DNA from: HLUCCA09 sp039822045
Lineage (GTDB): Bacteria; Pseudomonadota; Alphaproteobacteria; Rhodobacterales; Rhodobacteraceae
Direction: 5' to 3'
Assembly (NCBI GenBank): GCA_039822045.1
Contig: JBCBMY010000005.1
Span: 186,001-250,000, forward strand
Length of the DNA: 64,000 bases
The notes under the pieces are model-generated. The model was given only the letters and a program-made list of their open reading frames with translations, was not told where the DNA came from and ran no database searches. Numbering within the stretch: position 1 is the stretch's first letter; the number at the start of each line of letters is the position of its first letter. A program made the translations under genes and the position numbers. Shown piece after piece: positions 24,631 through 34,800 of this stretch.

Positions 24631-25779
24631 ATGTCGGATCTGCGCCTTACCGCTCTTGCTGCGAGCTTGCCCTCGACGGTCCCTTTTGTCGGACCGGAAA
24701 CGCAGGAACGCCAGCTTGGACAACCCTTCGTTGCGCGGCTCGGCGCGAACGAAAGCGCCTTCGGCCCGTCTCCGAAGGCCATTGAAGCCATGGCCGGGGC
24801 TGCGGCCGACGCCTGGATGTATGGCGATCCCGAAAACCACGATCTGCGCCGTGCACTGGCGACCCATCACGGCGTGCCGCCCGATGCGGTTGTGGTCGGA
24901 GAGGGGATCGATGGGCTTCTGGGCTATCTCGTCCGGCTGACTGTGGCTGCGGGCGACCCGGTGGTTACGTCTCTTGGCGCGTACCCCACCTTCAACTATC
25001 ACGTGGCGGGTTTTGGCGGCGACCTCCACGCTGTGCCCTATCGCGGCGACCACGAAGACCTAGACGCGCTGGCGCGGACGTCTCATGCCGTCGGCGCGCG
25101 CCTCGTCTATCTGGCAAATCCCGATAATCCGATGGGAAGCTGGCATAACGCCGAGCGCGTTTCGGCATTTCTCGACGCGCTGCCGGACGAGACACTGCTC
25201 GTGCTCGACGAAGCCTATGTCGACTTCGCTCCCCCTCAAGCCGTTCTCGATCTGGATGTGACAGATCCGAGACTCATCAGGATGCGCACGTTCTCAAAGG
25301 CGCATGGGCTCGCGGGGTTACGCGTCGGCTATGCGCTTTGCCATCCCAACCTTGCGCAGGCCTTCAACAAAGTGCGCAACCATTTCGGTATGACGCGCGT
25401 TTCGCAAGCTGCCGCCATGGCGAGCCTTGCAGACTCAAATCACTTGGCGCGCACAATCGGGCAAACCGCAGCGGCGCGTACTCGAATTGGGCGGATCGCA
25501 GCACGGCACGGGCTGTTGGGACTGCCATCGGCCACCAACTTCGTTGCCATCGATTGTGGGGCCGACGGGGCGCGGGCGCGTGCCATACTCAATGGGCTTG
25601 TTGCCCGCGGTATCTTTGTGCGGATGCCCGGCGTTGCCCCGTTGGATCGCTGCATCCGCGTCTCCTGCGGTCCCGACGTTATGCTGGATCGGTTCGCCGA
25701 AGCGCTCAGAGAGACACTGGCGCAGGTGGACCCACCCGAACCCGTTTCCAAACAGGCCGGCGCCGTAACAGAACCTTAG
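24631..25779 (+). CDS. HisC-like pyridoxal-phosphate aminotransferase
   Basis: 382 residues of the histidinol-phosphate aminotransferase type (class I/II fold). Visible features are LGANESAFGPSP at the N-terminus, YGDPENHDLR, the ANPDNPMG loop, LDEAYVDFA (PLP aspartate) and the cofactor lysine Lys223 in RTFSKAHGLAGLRVGY. It could serve histidine synthesis or transaminate another aromatic or phosphorylated amino acid; no his genes are adjacent. I chose ATG 24631; an in-frame ATG at 24613 is possible and neither has a strong ribosome site. Divergent from the hydrolase pair. Confidence 0.83.
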   Translation: MSDLRLTALAASLPSTVPFVGPETQERQLGQPFVARLGANESAFGPSPKAIEAMAGAAADAWMYGDPENHDLRRALATHHGVPPDAVVVGEGIDGLLGYLVRLTVAAGDPVVTSLGAYPTFNYHVAGFGGDLHAVPYRGDHEDLDALARTSHAVGARLVYLANPDNPMGSWHNAERVSAFLDALPDETLLVLDEAYVDFAPPQAVLDLDVTDPRLIRMRTFSKAHGLAGLRVGYALCHPNLAQAFNKVRNHFGMTRVSQAAAMASLADSNHLARTIGQTAAARTRIGRIAARHGLLGLPSATNFVAIDCGADGARARAILNGLVARGIFVRMPGVAPLDRCIRVSCGPDVMLDRFAEALRETLAQVDPPEPVSKQAGAVTEP

Positions 25780-25825
25780 CCAAGCTCCGCCATGCTCCTT
25801 GAACCCGCGCGAAAGGACCAAGACC

Positions 25826-26011
25826 ATGCGAGATACGCCCAGGGGTCGCGCCCCCGACTACACCGATGCTTTTCTCGTCGCAGGTTTCTTCAATCTGCTG
25901 TGGATCTTCATTTTTCTATGGGCGGTTGTGGGCTATTGGTCGGTCCTGGCGGTCGGGTACGGTCTCTACCATCTGATCGGCCATATCGCGAAGCGTAGTA
26001 CGTCGGGCTAG
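25826..26011 (+). CDS. Small hypothetical membrane protein
   Basis: 61 residues: a short basic N-terminus (MRDTPRGRAPDYTDAF) followed by two hydrophobic helices (about residues 16-34 and 37-54) and a basic tail. ATG 25826 follows GAAAGGACC, a fair ribosome site. It is 46 bases behind the HisC-like gene in the same direction, so likely co-transcribed. I do not recognise a family, but the pattern (two close helices, aromatic and positively charged ends) is that of a genuine small inner-membrane protein. Confidence 0.6.
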   Translation: MRDTPRGRAPDYTDAFLVAGFFNLLWIFIFLWAVVGYWSVLAVGYGLYHLIGHIAKRSTSG

Positions 26012-26018
26012 AACGATT

Positions 26019-26034
26019 GGCGCTGCGCAGCGCC
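26019..26034. terminator. Perfect hairpin after the small membrane protein
   Basis: GGCGCTGCGCAGCGCC is a 16-base perfect palindrome starting eight bases after the TAG. It could fold as a tight stem but no T tract follows, so termination is possible rather than clear. Confidence 0.35.
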
Positions 26035-26262
26035 CTATGGGTCGGACGTGGGCCAGCAAAGTGCGCGCACGGTGCGATGTTGCTTGCATGGAGTTGGGCT
26101 TTGAGGTGTAGGCCGCTTGGGCCGAGCCGTCGTTTGTGACGTCCCGACACACGAAACTCAAACGCAAATGCCCGTTGCGGGCAGCCGAGGCCCGATGCGC
26201 GACCTCAAGAGACGCAGCATAGTCCGTAAACGTGCCTTAGGCGCCTGGTCTGAAGCGTTCCC

Positions 26263-27411
26263 ATGATTCCGCGCCTTACCCCTTGGCGCGCCGTCGCGGC
26301 GGCTTTTGCCCTGAACGGCGTACTCCTGGGCATCTGGGCCTCGCGCATCCCCGCAGTGATGGACCGGCACGCTCTTGGTGAGGCCGAACTCGGCCGCCTG
26401 CTTCTTATTATGGGGGTCGGCGCGCTCTTGTCTTTCCCGCTTGCTGGGCGCATGGCCGACCGGTTTGGCGCGGTTCGTCTGACCCGATGGATTGCGGGCG
26501 GCTATGTTGTCACGGTCGTGCTCGTTGGCATCGCCCCAAACACCGCTGCCCTTGGGCTGGCGCTCTTCATGTTCGGCGGCGCACACGGTGCGATGGACGT
26601 AACGATGAACAGCTGGGCCACTGAGGTGGAGAAGCATCTCGGCCGGTCGATTATGTCGTCGTTTCACGCGATGTGGAGCCTCGGCACAGGGCTCGGAGCC
26701 ATGACCGGCGCAGGGGCGAGCCTTCTTGACCTATCGTTGGGCACGCACTTTCTCGTCGGAGCGGTTCTAGCGGCCTTGCTTCTCGGCCCGGCATTGCGCC
26801 TGCCATGGTCATCGAGGCGGCAGACGGCAGGTCCCGTATCTCCAACCTTCGCAATACCCCGCGGAGCGCTCCTTCTTGTTGGGCTGGTGGCATTGGCCTC
26901 GGGCCTGGGAGAAGGTGCCGTCGCTGATTGGAGCGCCGTGTTTCTGACTGACGTGGTCAAAACGAGCGAAGCCCAGGCGGCCCTCGGTTTCGCGGTATTC
27001 TCGGTGGCAATGGTCGGCACCCGGCTTTGCGTGGATCGCGTTATCATGCGGTTCGGCCCAGTGAGCGTGGCAAGGACGGGCGCGATTGCGGCAGCAACCG
27101 GCATCGCGCTAGTGGCGGGGATTGCTACAGCCCCCGCGGCTTTTGTGGGATTTGTGCTCATGGGACTGGGATACGCAGCGCTGGTGCCCCTTGCCTTCAG
27201 CCGCGCCGCAGCCGACCCGGTTTTGCCCCCGGGGCAGGCGATCGCTGCTGTGGCGACGCTGGGCTACGGTGCGATGCTCCTTGGGCCTCCGATGATTGGG
27301 TTTGTTGCCGAGGAAACGTCTCTTCGCGTTGCCTTTGCGCTCCTTGGCGGATTTGCGCTGCTCGCTGCGTTCCTTGCGCCTGCGCTGCGCCCGCCCGATG
27401 CTAGGGTCTGA
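26263..27411 (+). CDS. MFS transporter
   Basis: 382 residues with about twelve membrane helices. The first-half signature between helices 2 and 3 is present as GRMADRFGAVRLTRW (about residues 60-75), and a weaker second copy is DRVIMRFGPVSVAR. The MDVTMNSWATEVEK segment in helix 4-5 and SSFHAMWSLG are typical of the YbjJ/fucose-permease-like branch. Likely exports or imports a small metabolite; substrate unknown. It stands 74 bases ahead of nadX in the same direction. No strong ribosome site precedes ATG 26263. Confidence 0.85.
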   Translation: MIPRLTPWRAVAAAFALNGVLLGIWASRIPAVMDRHALGEAELGRLLLIMGVGALLSFPLAGRMADRFGAVRLTRWIAGGYVVTVVLVGIAPNTAALGLALFMFGGAHGAMDVTMNSWATEVEKHLGRSIMSSFHAMWSLGTGLGAMTGAGASLLDLSLGTHFLVGAVLAALLLGPALRLPWSSRRQTAGPVSPTFAIPRGALLLVGLVALASGLGEGAVADWSAVFLTDVVKTSEAQAALGFAVFSVAMVGTRLCVDRVIMRFGPVSVARTGAIAAATGIALVAGIATAPAAFVGFVLMGLGYAALVPLAFSRAAADPVLPPGQAIAAVATLGYGAMLLGPPMIGFVAEETSLRVAFALLGGFALLAAFLAPALRPPDARV

Positions 27412-27485
27412 GGCATTGCGGAGGAGCATCGGCCACTTCGTCAGGTGCCGAAGGCCAATCGAGCGGTCGTGTGAGGAGACGTTCA

Positions 27486-28286
27486 GTGCATCTTGCCTTC
27501 ATCGGTTTCGGTGCGATTGCCGCCGCTGTTCTCGACGTTCTGCCAACGAGTGCCTTGTCGCGCTTGACGGTTTTGGTCCGACCTAGTGCGGAGCAACGTA
27601 CTGAGGAGCGCTTGGCCGAACTGGGCGTTCGGGCCGCCGGGATTGTTGCCCGTCCTGATGCCCTTGTAGCCTCGCGCCCCGATCTTGCCGTCGAGTGTGC
27701 TGGGCACGCGGCTGTCGAAGGCGTGGTGGTCGAAACGCTCAGGGCCGGAATTGACACGGTCGTGGCTTCGGTGGGCGCGCTGGCCGATCCCGCTCTTCAG
27801 ACCCGGCTAGAAGCAGCGGCAGCGACGGGTGAAGCGCGGCTCATTTTGCCGCCAGGCGCCATTGGAGGGCTCGACGTTCTGGGCGCGCTGGCGCTTGGCG
27901 GCGACGTGCGCGTCCGCTATCGAGGGACGAAACCGCCCACAGCATGGGTTGGCACGCCGGCCGAAGAGGCCTGCGATCTTAGCGCGATTTCGGAGCCGAA
28001 GGTGGTGTTTGAGGGATCAGCCCGGGAGGCCGCGCTCGCCTTTCCAAAGAACGCGAACGTGGTTGCGGCCCTTGCCTTGGCCGGGCCGGGCTTTGACGGG
28101 GTCGACGTGACGCTGATCGCCGATCCAGGGGCAGTGGCAAACCGCCACGCCTTTGAGATTTGGGGCCCCACCTGCAACGCGCGGATCGAAATCGAAGGCA
28201 ACGCCCTGGCCGGAAACGCACGATCGTCGGGGACGACCGCCCTCAGCCTTGCCCGGACGATCCTCGACGCGAAGGCTTGCGGCTAG
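27486..28286 (+). CDS. nadX: L-aspartate dehydrogenase
   Basis: 266 residues. Oxidises L-aspartate to iminoaspartate/oxaloacetate with NAD(P)+, able to feed NAD synthesis in place of NadB. It shows an N-terminal Rossmann motif (FIGFGAIAAAV), the ECAGHAAV segment, SVGALAD and LPPGAIGGLD. The catalytic histidine His221 is in NRHAFEIWGP, preceded by FPKNANVVAALALAG. The frame also opens at GTG 27471, but GTG 27486 is correctly spaced behind AGGAG at 27474-27478. It is a stand-alone nad gene; nadA and nadC are not in the window. Confidence 0.88.
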   Translation: MHLAFIGFGAIAAAVLDVLPTSALSRLTVLVRPSAEQRTEERLAELGVRAAGIVARPDALVASRPDLAVECAGHAAVEGVVVETLRAGIDTVVASVGALADPALQTRLEAAAATGEARLILPPGAIGGLDVLGALALGGDVRVRYRGTKPPTAWVGTPAEEACDLSAISEPKVVFEGSAREAALAFPKNANVVAALALAGPGFDGVDVTLIADPGAVANRHAFEIWGPTCNARIEIEGNALAGNARSSGTTALSLARTILDAKACG

Positions 28287-28354
28287 TTCCGAGCCGCTGA
28301 AGCCGCGGCCCGTCGTGGACTTGAACCCCCTGCATTTGAGCCCCATACCGCCCA

Positions 28355-29683
28355 GTGCGAGGGGCAAGACGGGCACGCGAATTGACCGAGATCGATAATC
28401 TCACCGATGAGTGCAATGCGGACAGCCCCAGACCGGACGGGCCGATCTTGTACTTGACCGGTGGCTACCCGCGTGCCTCGCACACCTTCATCTTGCGCGA
28501 GGTTATGGCGCTACGTCGGGCCGGGCTCGACGTGCGGACGGCTTCGGTGCGCTTCAGCCCTCCGTCCGAGTTGATCGGCCCCGAGGAAGAAGCCGCACAG
28601 GCCGAGACGTTCCACGTCCTACGCGCTGCAAGAAACCCCTTTCGCCTTGTGTCAGACCACGTTGCGGCACTTCTTGCGGGGCCGGGCCGCTATGCGCGGG
28701 CCCTCATCCTTGCGGCCCGAACCGGAAGGCCGGGGCTGGCCGGCGGGCTCAAGCAGGCCGCCTACTTTCTCGAAGCGGCCGTATTGGCCCGGCATATGGC
28801 CCGCGAGGGCATCTCACACCTTCACAACCACTTTGCCGACAGTTCCGCCAATCTGGCAATGATCGCGGCCGAGATGGCCGGCCGGCCTTTTTCCCTCACG
28901 CTGCACGGGCCGGCGGAATTGTTCGAGCCACAAAGCTGGCGGCTCGACGCAAAGACGGCCCGGGCGCGCTTCACCGTCGCGATCAGTTCCTTTGCCCGCG
29001 CTCAAGCGATGCTGTTTTCCGAGCGCGCGCACTGGCAGCGGATCCACGTCGTCCATTGCGGCGTTGAGCCAGAGCGCTACACCAACGCCCGTTCGGCGCC
29101 AGGTGGGCCGACAGTCGAGCTCCTCTTCGTCGGACGCCTGACGGCGATCAAGGGCGTATTCGTGCTCCTTGATGCGCTGCAAGGGATGCCCTGCGTCCGG
29201 TTGACCCTTGTTGGCGATGGCGAAGACCGTGCGTCACTGGAAGAAGAGGCTCGGCGCAGAGATCTCCAAGTGCGTTTTCTGGGCTACCAGAGCCAAATTG
29301 ACGTGACCAGCGCTCTGGCACAGGCCGATGCGCTCGTTCTTCCCAGCTTTGCCGAGGGCGTGCCCGTCGTTTTGATGGAAGCGATGGCCAGCGGCAGGCC
29401 AGTCATCGCCCCGCGCGTGGGCGGCGTGGAAGAGCTGGTCGAGGACGGCGTTTCAGGCATCATAACGCCCGCGGGCGACGCTTCAGCTCTGCGCGATGCT
29501 ATCGCCCAACTGATCGCGATGCCGGCTGAAGCACGGGCCGCGATGGGCGAAGCGGGGCGCGCCAAGGTTGCCGCAGAGTTCAACGTGGATATTGAGGCTA
29601 GGCGGCTTATGGCCCTGTTCTGCGGCACGGCGGAACCCGGCGAGGTCCGCCCCCAGCCAAACCACGTGCCATGTGTGGGCTGA
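28355..29683 (+). CDS. GT4-family glycosyltransferase
   Basis: 442 residues with GT-B architecture. The N-terminal domain carries LTGGYPRASHTFILREV (acceptor side, typical of colanic-acid-like GT4 enzymes) and HLHNHFADSS. The C-terminal GT4 domain has LLFVGRLTAIKGV, the GDGEDR loop, and the E-x7-E donor motif in PSFAEGVPVVLMEAMASG. It would add a sugar to a lipid-linked or exported polysaccharide. The start is uncertain: GTG 28355 is the outermost, TTG 28382 is possible, and neither has a clear ribosome site. Its last 13 bases overlap asnB, so the two are coupled. Confidence 0.83.
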   Translation: MRGARRARELTEIDNLTDECNADSPRPDGPILYLTGGYPRASHTFILREVMALRRAGLDVRTASVRFSPPSELIGPEEEAAQAETFHVLRAARNPFRLVSDHVAALLAGPGRYARALILAARTGRPGLAGGLKQAAYFLEAAVLARHMAREGISHLHNHFADSSANLAMIAAEMAGRPFSLTLHGPAELFEPQSWRLDAKTARARFTVAISSFARAQAMLFSERAHWQRIHVVHCGVEPERYTNARSAPGGPTVELLFVGRLTAIKGVFVLLDALQGMPCVRLTLVGDGEDRASLEEEARRRDLQVRFLGYQSQIDVTSALAQADALVLPSFAEGVPVVLMEAMASGRPVIAPRVGGVEELVEDGVSGIITPAGDASALRDAIAQLIAMPAEARAAMGEAGRAKVAAEFNVDIEARRLMALFCGTAEPGEVRPQPNHVPCVG

Positions 29684-31623
29684 CAGGCTTCGTCTTTCGG
29701 CCCGGCGCCCTTGGCCCTGAGGCGGCCGAGGCGCTCGCTCGGGCCATGGCGGACACACTTAGCCACCGAGGCCCTGACAGCGGCGGGGCCTGGGCCGATG
29801 CCGACGCTGGCATTGCCCTTGGCCACCGGCGCCTCGCCATTGTGGATCTCTCCCCGGCAGGACACCAGCCGATGGCGTCGCCTTCGGGCCGATATGTGAT
29901 CGCGTACAACGGCGAAATCTATGACCATGCCGATCTGCGCGCGCGACTCGAGAGCGAAGGCGCGGCCCCACAGTGGCGCGGCACCTCCGACACCGAAACG
30001 CTCGTCGCTGCATTCGACGCGTGGGGCGTGGAAGGGGCGATTGCACGGGCGACGGGAATGTTCGCGCTCGCTGTGTGGGACCGAAAGGCGCGTGCGTTGA
30101 CGCTCACTCGAGACCGGCTCGGGGAGAAGCCGCTCTACTATGGCTGGCTTGGCTCAGGGCTTGGGGCCGCCTTTGCATTCGGCTCGGAGCTGCGTGCCCT
30201 CCGGGCTCATCCCGCGTTTGACCAGCCGCTAAAGCGGGAGGAGCTGACCCATTTTGCGCGGCACGGCTATGTGAGGTTGGGGCACTCCATCCATACCGGT
30301 GTGCACCAACTGTTACCGGGAGAGATGCTGACACTCGCCCACGGAACAAACGAGCCGGAACGCCGGATGTATTGGGACGGCGCCCGCATTGCCGCCGAGG
30401 CACACGCTTCAGATGTGACCGAACCCGAGGCCGTAGCCCGGCTCGAGACCCTTCTCGATACCGCCGTCCGCCGCCAAATGATCGCGGATGTCACACTTGG
30501 GGCCTTTCTGTCGGGCGGGATCGACAGCTCATTGACCGTGGCCCTGATGCAACGTCGGTCCGCTCGGCCCGTCCACACATTTTCGATCGGATTCCACGAG
30601 AAACGGTACGACGAGGCCAATCATGCACGGGCCCTAGCCGATCACCTCAGGACCGATCACACCGAGCTCTACGTTGGCGAACGCGAGCTTCTCGACGTCG
30701 TGCCAAAGCTGCCCGACATCTTCGATGAACCCTTCGGCGATGCCTCGCAGATCCCCACCTTGCTTGTCAGTCGGCTGGCGCGCGAATCAGTAACGGTGGC
30801 GCTTTCGGGCGACGGGGGCGATGAGCTCTTTGCTGGCTACGACCGCTACCAAAAGGGCACGCGCCTTTGGCGATGCATGTCGATCGCTCCCCCGGGAGTG
30901 CGTGCCCTTGTCGGGCACGGTCTGCAAGGTGTGCCGACCGCGGTTCTCGACCGCGCACTGGCTCCGATTCGAAAGACACCGCAAGGGAAGGAGCCAAACG
31001 GGCAGTGGGCACACCGAATGGCCGATTACCTGGCTGCTGCAGACCTCGACACGCTTCACCTTCGACTTTTGGAGGAAACACGGCGGGCAGAGGCCTTGGC
31101 TCCCGAAGGCAGAACCGCCGCCTACGCGCTTGCTGGGGATCCTCCCCCCAGGGGCGCGCTCGGACCGACCGAGCGGATGATGCAGCTCGACATGCTGACC
31201 TACATGCCCGGCGACATCCTGACGAAGGTTGACCGCGCCGCGATGGCCGTGTCGCTCGAAACTCGGGCGCCGCTCCTCGACCATAAGGTTGCCGAATTTG
31301 CGTGGACACTGCCCATGTCGATGAAGCTCGGGCCGCTCGGACAGAAGCACATCCTGCGGCGACTTCTCTATACGCTCGTGCCGCAGAGCCTTGTCGACCG
31401 GCCGAAGATGGGATTCGAAGTGCCCATCGGATTATGGCTCCGCGGCCCCTTGCGTGACTGGGCCGCAGCCCTTCTCGACCCGGCCCGCCTTCACACCGCC
31501 GACACATTCCGACCCGAGGCCGTGACCCGAATGTGGCAAGAGCATCTCGCAGGTCGATACAATCATGGTCTGGGCTTGTGGCATGTTCTCATGCTCGAGG
31601 CGTGGCGCGACCGTTGGACCTGA
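29671..31623 (+). CDS. asnB: Asparagine synthase (glutamine-hydrolysing)
   Basis: 650 residues. N-terminal class II glutamine amidotransferase with catalytic Cys2 (MCGLTGF), RGPDSGG and the YNGEIYDHADLR segment. The C-terminal ATP-pyrophosphatase domain has SGGIDSS at residues 281-287 and SGDGGDELFAGYDRY. It makes asparagine from aspartate or amidates a related acid. The tight 13-base overlap with a GT4 glycosyltransferase suggests it amidates a sugar acid or peptide in polysaccharide synthesis, as AsnB paralogues in exopolysaccharide loci do, rather than only serving protein synthesis. The next gene is a large secreted RTX protein. Confidence 0.9.
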   Translation: MCGLTGFVFRPGALGPEAAEALARAMADTLSHRGPDSGGAWADADAGIALGHRRLAIVDLSPAGHQPMASPSGRYVIAYNGEIYDHADLRARLESEGAAPQWRGTSDTETLVAAFDAWGVEGAIARATGMFALAVWDRKARALTLTRDRLGEKPLYYGWLGSGLGAAFAFGSELRALRAHPAFDQPLKREELTHFARHGYVRLGHSIHTGVHQLLPGEMLTLAHGTNEPERRMYWDGARIAAEAHASDVTEPEAVARLETLLDTAVRRQMIADVTLGAFLSGGIDSSLTVALMQRRSARPVHTFSIGFHEKRYDEANHARALADHLRTDHTELYVGERELLDVVPKLPDIFDEPFGDASQIPTLLVSRLARESVTVALSGDGGDELFAGYDRYQKGTRLWRCMSIAPPGVRALVGHGLQGVPTAVLDRALAPIRKTPQGKEPNGQWAHRMADYLAAADLDTLHLRLLEETRRAEALAPEGRTAAYALAGDPPPRGALGPTERMMQLDMLTYMPGDILTKVDRAAMAVSLETRAPLLDHKVAEFAWTLPMSMKLGPLGQKHILRRLLYTLVPQSLVDRPKMGFEVPIGLWLRGPLRDWAAALLDPARLHTADTFRPEAVTRMWQEHLAGRYNHGLGLWHVLMLEAWRDRWT

Positions 31624-31866
31624 CCAAGCGGCGGCTTTTCGCCAATGAATACGGGCTCTGACGCACTGTATTAGCCTATAAAAACAAGGTCCTGATGGGT
31701 GGCCTCCACATTCGAGGCCAACTGTCCGAAAAGACACTGCGCGTCTTTGCTTGTTCGCAGCGCCCTTAACCAGATTTCGTCCTGTTTCGGCCGCACTGTG
31801 ACCGCCTATGGCGCGCATCTTCCCACCCGCAGCGACCGCCTTAAGCCTCCGCAGGAGAAACCTTCG

Positions 31867-34800
31867 ATGATGACGCAAGTCCCAGCGCCCGTTTTTTCGC
31901 AATCTGCTACCCGCAGCTACGACGGCACTCCCGAAAGCGTTCGGGATCTCGGCCACCGGCAGGCATTCGAGCTTGATGCGGCGACGCTCAGCCTGACCTT
32001 CACGGCCGACAGCCTACCCGGCGAAATGGCGCTCCTGACCAAGGACCGTTCCGGTGCCAGCGAGGGTCAATTCCAGATCCTTCTGATCAATGGCGTGATC
32101 CACATCGAGCAGGAGAGCAGCACTGGCGGCGAGTGGCTGAAGATTCCCGACCTGGTCGTGTCGGCCGGCACGGAGTACCATATCGCCCTGTCGTTCGGTC
32201 CTGACGGCCTATTGTTTTATGTGAACGGCGCGCTTGCAGCTGCTGAGCCGACCTTCAAGTACGGCATGAGTTCGAACATCGATCACCTGCTCGTCGGTGG
32301 CAGTCGCGCCCATCGCAGCAGCATGGAGGACACGCCGCATTCCGTCTTCAAGGGCGAAATTGGCGACGTCGCGATCCACTCCGGACAACTCTCAGAAGGC
32401 CAGATTGGCCACCTCGCCAGCATGGCCGGCGTCTCTGGCGGTCATGGCCATCACGGTATGATGTCGTCGCTCGCCCCGGCTTTCGAGCAGATGCACCACG
32501 GCTCTGAATGGCTTCAAGAGACGGCCGAGAGCTATGGCATGTGGCAAGAGCATCGTCCGGTCGACGGCGTAATGATGCACGGCCCGTCGCGCATGCTCGA
32601 CATGCTGGTCGGTACGCCCAATGCTGATACCCTCGAAGGTGACGACGGCGACAACCTTGTTAACGGCAGCGGTGCGAAGGACGACGGAATTAACGGCCTC
32701 GCAGGAAACGACCTTCTGAAGGGCTGGGCCGGCGACGACGTTATTCAAGGCGGCTACGGCAATGACACCGTTGAGGGCGGCCTCGGCAACGATATTCTGA
32801 TGGGCGGACACGGCGAGGACGTGCTCCGCGGCGGCAGGGGCGACGACTGGCTGATCTCTCTGAGCGACGCGCGCGAGCAGACGCCATACTACATCCCCGG
32901 TCGTGACGAGGGCGACCCCTACAATGAACTGACCAACGGCAAGCTCTATCCGGACCAGCCGATCCCGGGCGACGATGTGATGGAAGGCGGCTGGGGTGCC
33001 GACATCTTCTACTTCCAGACCCTGATCAACGCCAAAGAGCGGTACATCGAGAAGCACACTAACGACGATGGTGTCATCAATTGGCACGGCGTTGCCGGCG
33101 AGAACGACAAACTGCATGACCACTGGGTGGACATGCTCGGCAACGACGTGATCCTCGACTACCGCTATTCCGAAGGCGACCGGATCGTCATCGAAGGCCA
33201 CACCACCGAAATCGCCAGCATCACCTACGGCGATGAGAACGGTGACGGGGTGATGGACTACTCGCTGATCGAGCTCTACTCAGATCAGGGAAACAACGGC
33301 GGTGCGCACCAGTACGACCGGCTCGGCACGATCAAGGTCTATGGCGAACTGGTGAAGTGGGGCGACGTCCATGTTGACGACGATCCTGCCTACGGGATCG
33401 TCCACGATATCGCTCAACTCGACGAGGCGATCGCGCCGACCTTCGAGTCGGTTGAGGCCGGCCCCATCAATGCGCCGAACAACCTGCCGAAGGCAGACAA
33501 GCTGCCGATCAAGCCAAAGCCCGTTCTTTCGCTGGCCGGCGAGCATGAGTTGTCGACCAACCGCGGCGACTATCTGGATGTGGGCCACTCCGAAGCCCTT
33601 GAGGTCGGCAACGCGACCGTGGCCCTGCGCTTCAAGCTTGACTGGCTGCCCGGCAACCAAGCTCTGATCGCTAAGGACATCAAAGGGCGGAACGAGGGTG
33701 ACTTCTCGGTCTGGTCGCGCGACGGCCAGCTCTGGGTCCGCCAAGAATCCGAAGACAAAGACAAGTGGCTGAAAGTTCCCGATCTGGTGCTGAATGCTGG
33801 GCAGGAATACCACCTGGCCGTGAGCTTTGGCGACGACGGGATCATGGTTTATCTCGACGGCAAGCTCGCCGCGTCAGAGCCCACCTTTAAGCAGGGTCTC
33901 GAAGAGAACGACAATGCGCTGACCGTAGGGGCCACGCGGGCCTCGCGCGATGCCGACGATCTGGCAACCGAGGGCGTGTGGGGCACGATCGAGGATGTCC
34001 ACGTCTTCAAGGGTCAGCTGAACGAGACGCAGGTGGCCAAGCTTGCTGGCTACCGCGATAAGGCGACGCGGCAAGAAGCGCAGTCCGAACTCGACATGGC
34101 AGCGCTCGCACCAGTCTTAGAGCAAACCCACCATGGCTCGGACTGGCTCATGATGACGGCCATGCGCTATGGCATGGTCGAGGCCCACGAAGGCCATGGC
34201 GACATGGGCATGGGCATGGGCGACATGGGTATGGGCGACGGCATGGAGATGGCGTCCTCCGGTGTCCGCGAACTCAACATCATGAAAGGCACGCCCGACC
34301 GCGACACAATCGAGGGTGACGACACGATCAATGGCGCCCGCCAGGACGACGGCATCATCGGCCTTGGTGATGACGACCTTCTGAAGGGCTGGAACGGCGA
34401 CGACGTCATCCAGGGCAACTATGGCAACGACACGCTGGAAGGGGGCAGAGGCAACGACATCCTCGACGGCGGTCATGGCGAAGACACGCTGCGGGGCGGC
34501 CTAGGCGACGATTGGCTGATCTCGCGCGGCGACGCCCGTGAGCCGAAGCCCTACAACATCCCCGACCGCGACGAGGGCGATCCGTACAACGAGCTTACCA
34601 ACGGCAAGCTCTATCCCGATCAGCCGATCCCGGGCGATGACCTGATGGAAGGCGGCCGCGGCGCGGACATCTTCTACTTCCAGACGCTCATCAACGCCAA
34701 AGAGTACTACATCGAGAAGCACACCAACGACGACGGCGTGATCAACTGGCACGGCGTTGCGGGTGAAAACGACAACATCCACGACCACTGGGTCGACCGC

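Noticed and set aside
28310..28370. A tRNA T-arm-like stretch on the minus strand (GGGGGTTCAAGTCC) between nadX and the glycosyltransferase gene
   Set aside because: The T-stem pairs poorly on its far side, and no acceptor, D-arm or anticodon arm could be folded around it. At most it is a remnant, so no tRNA is called.
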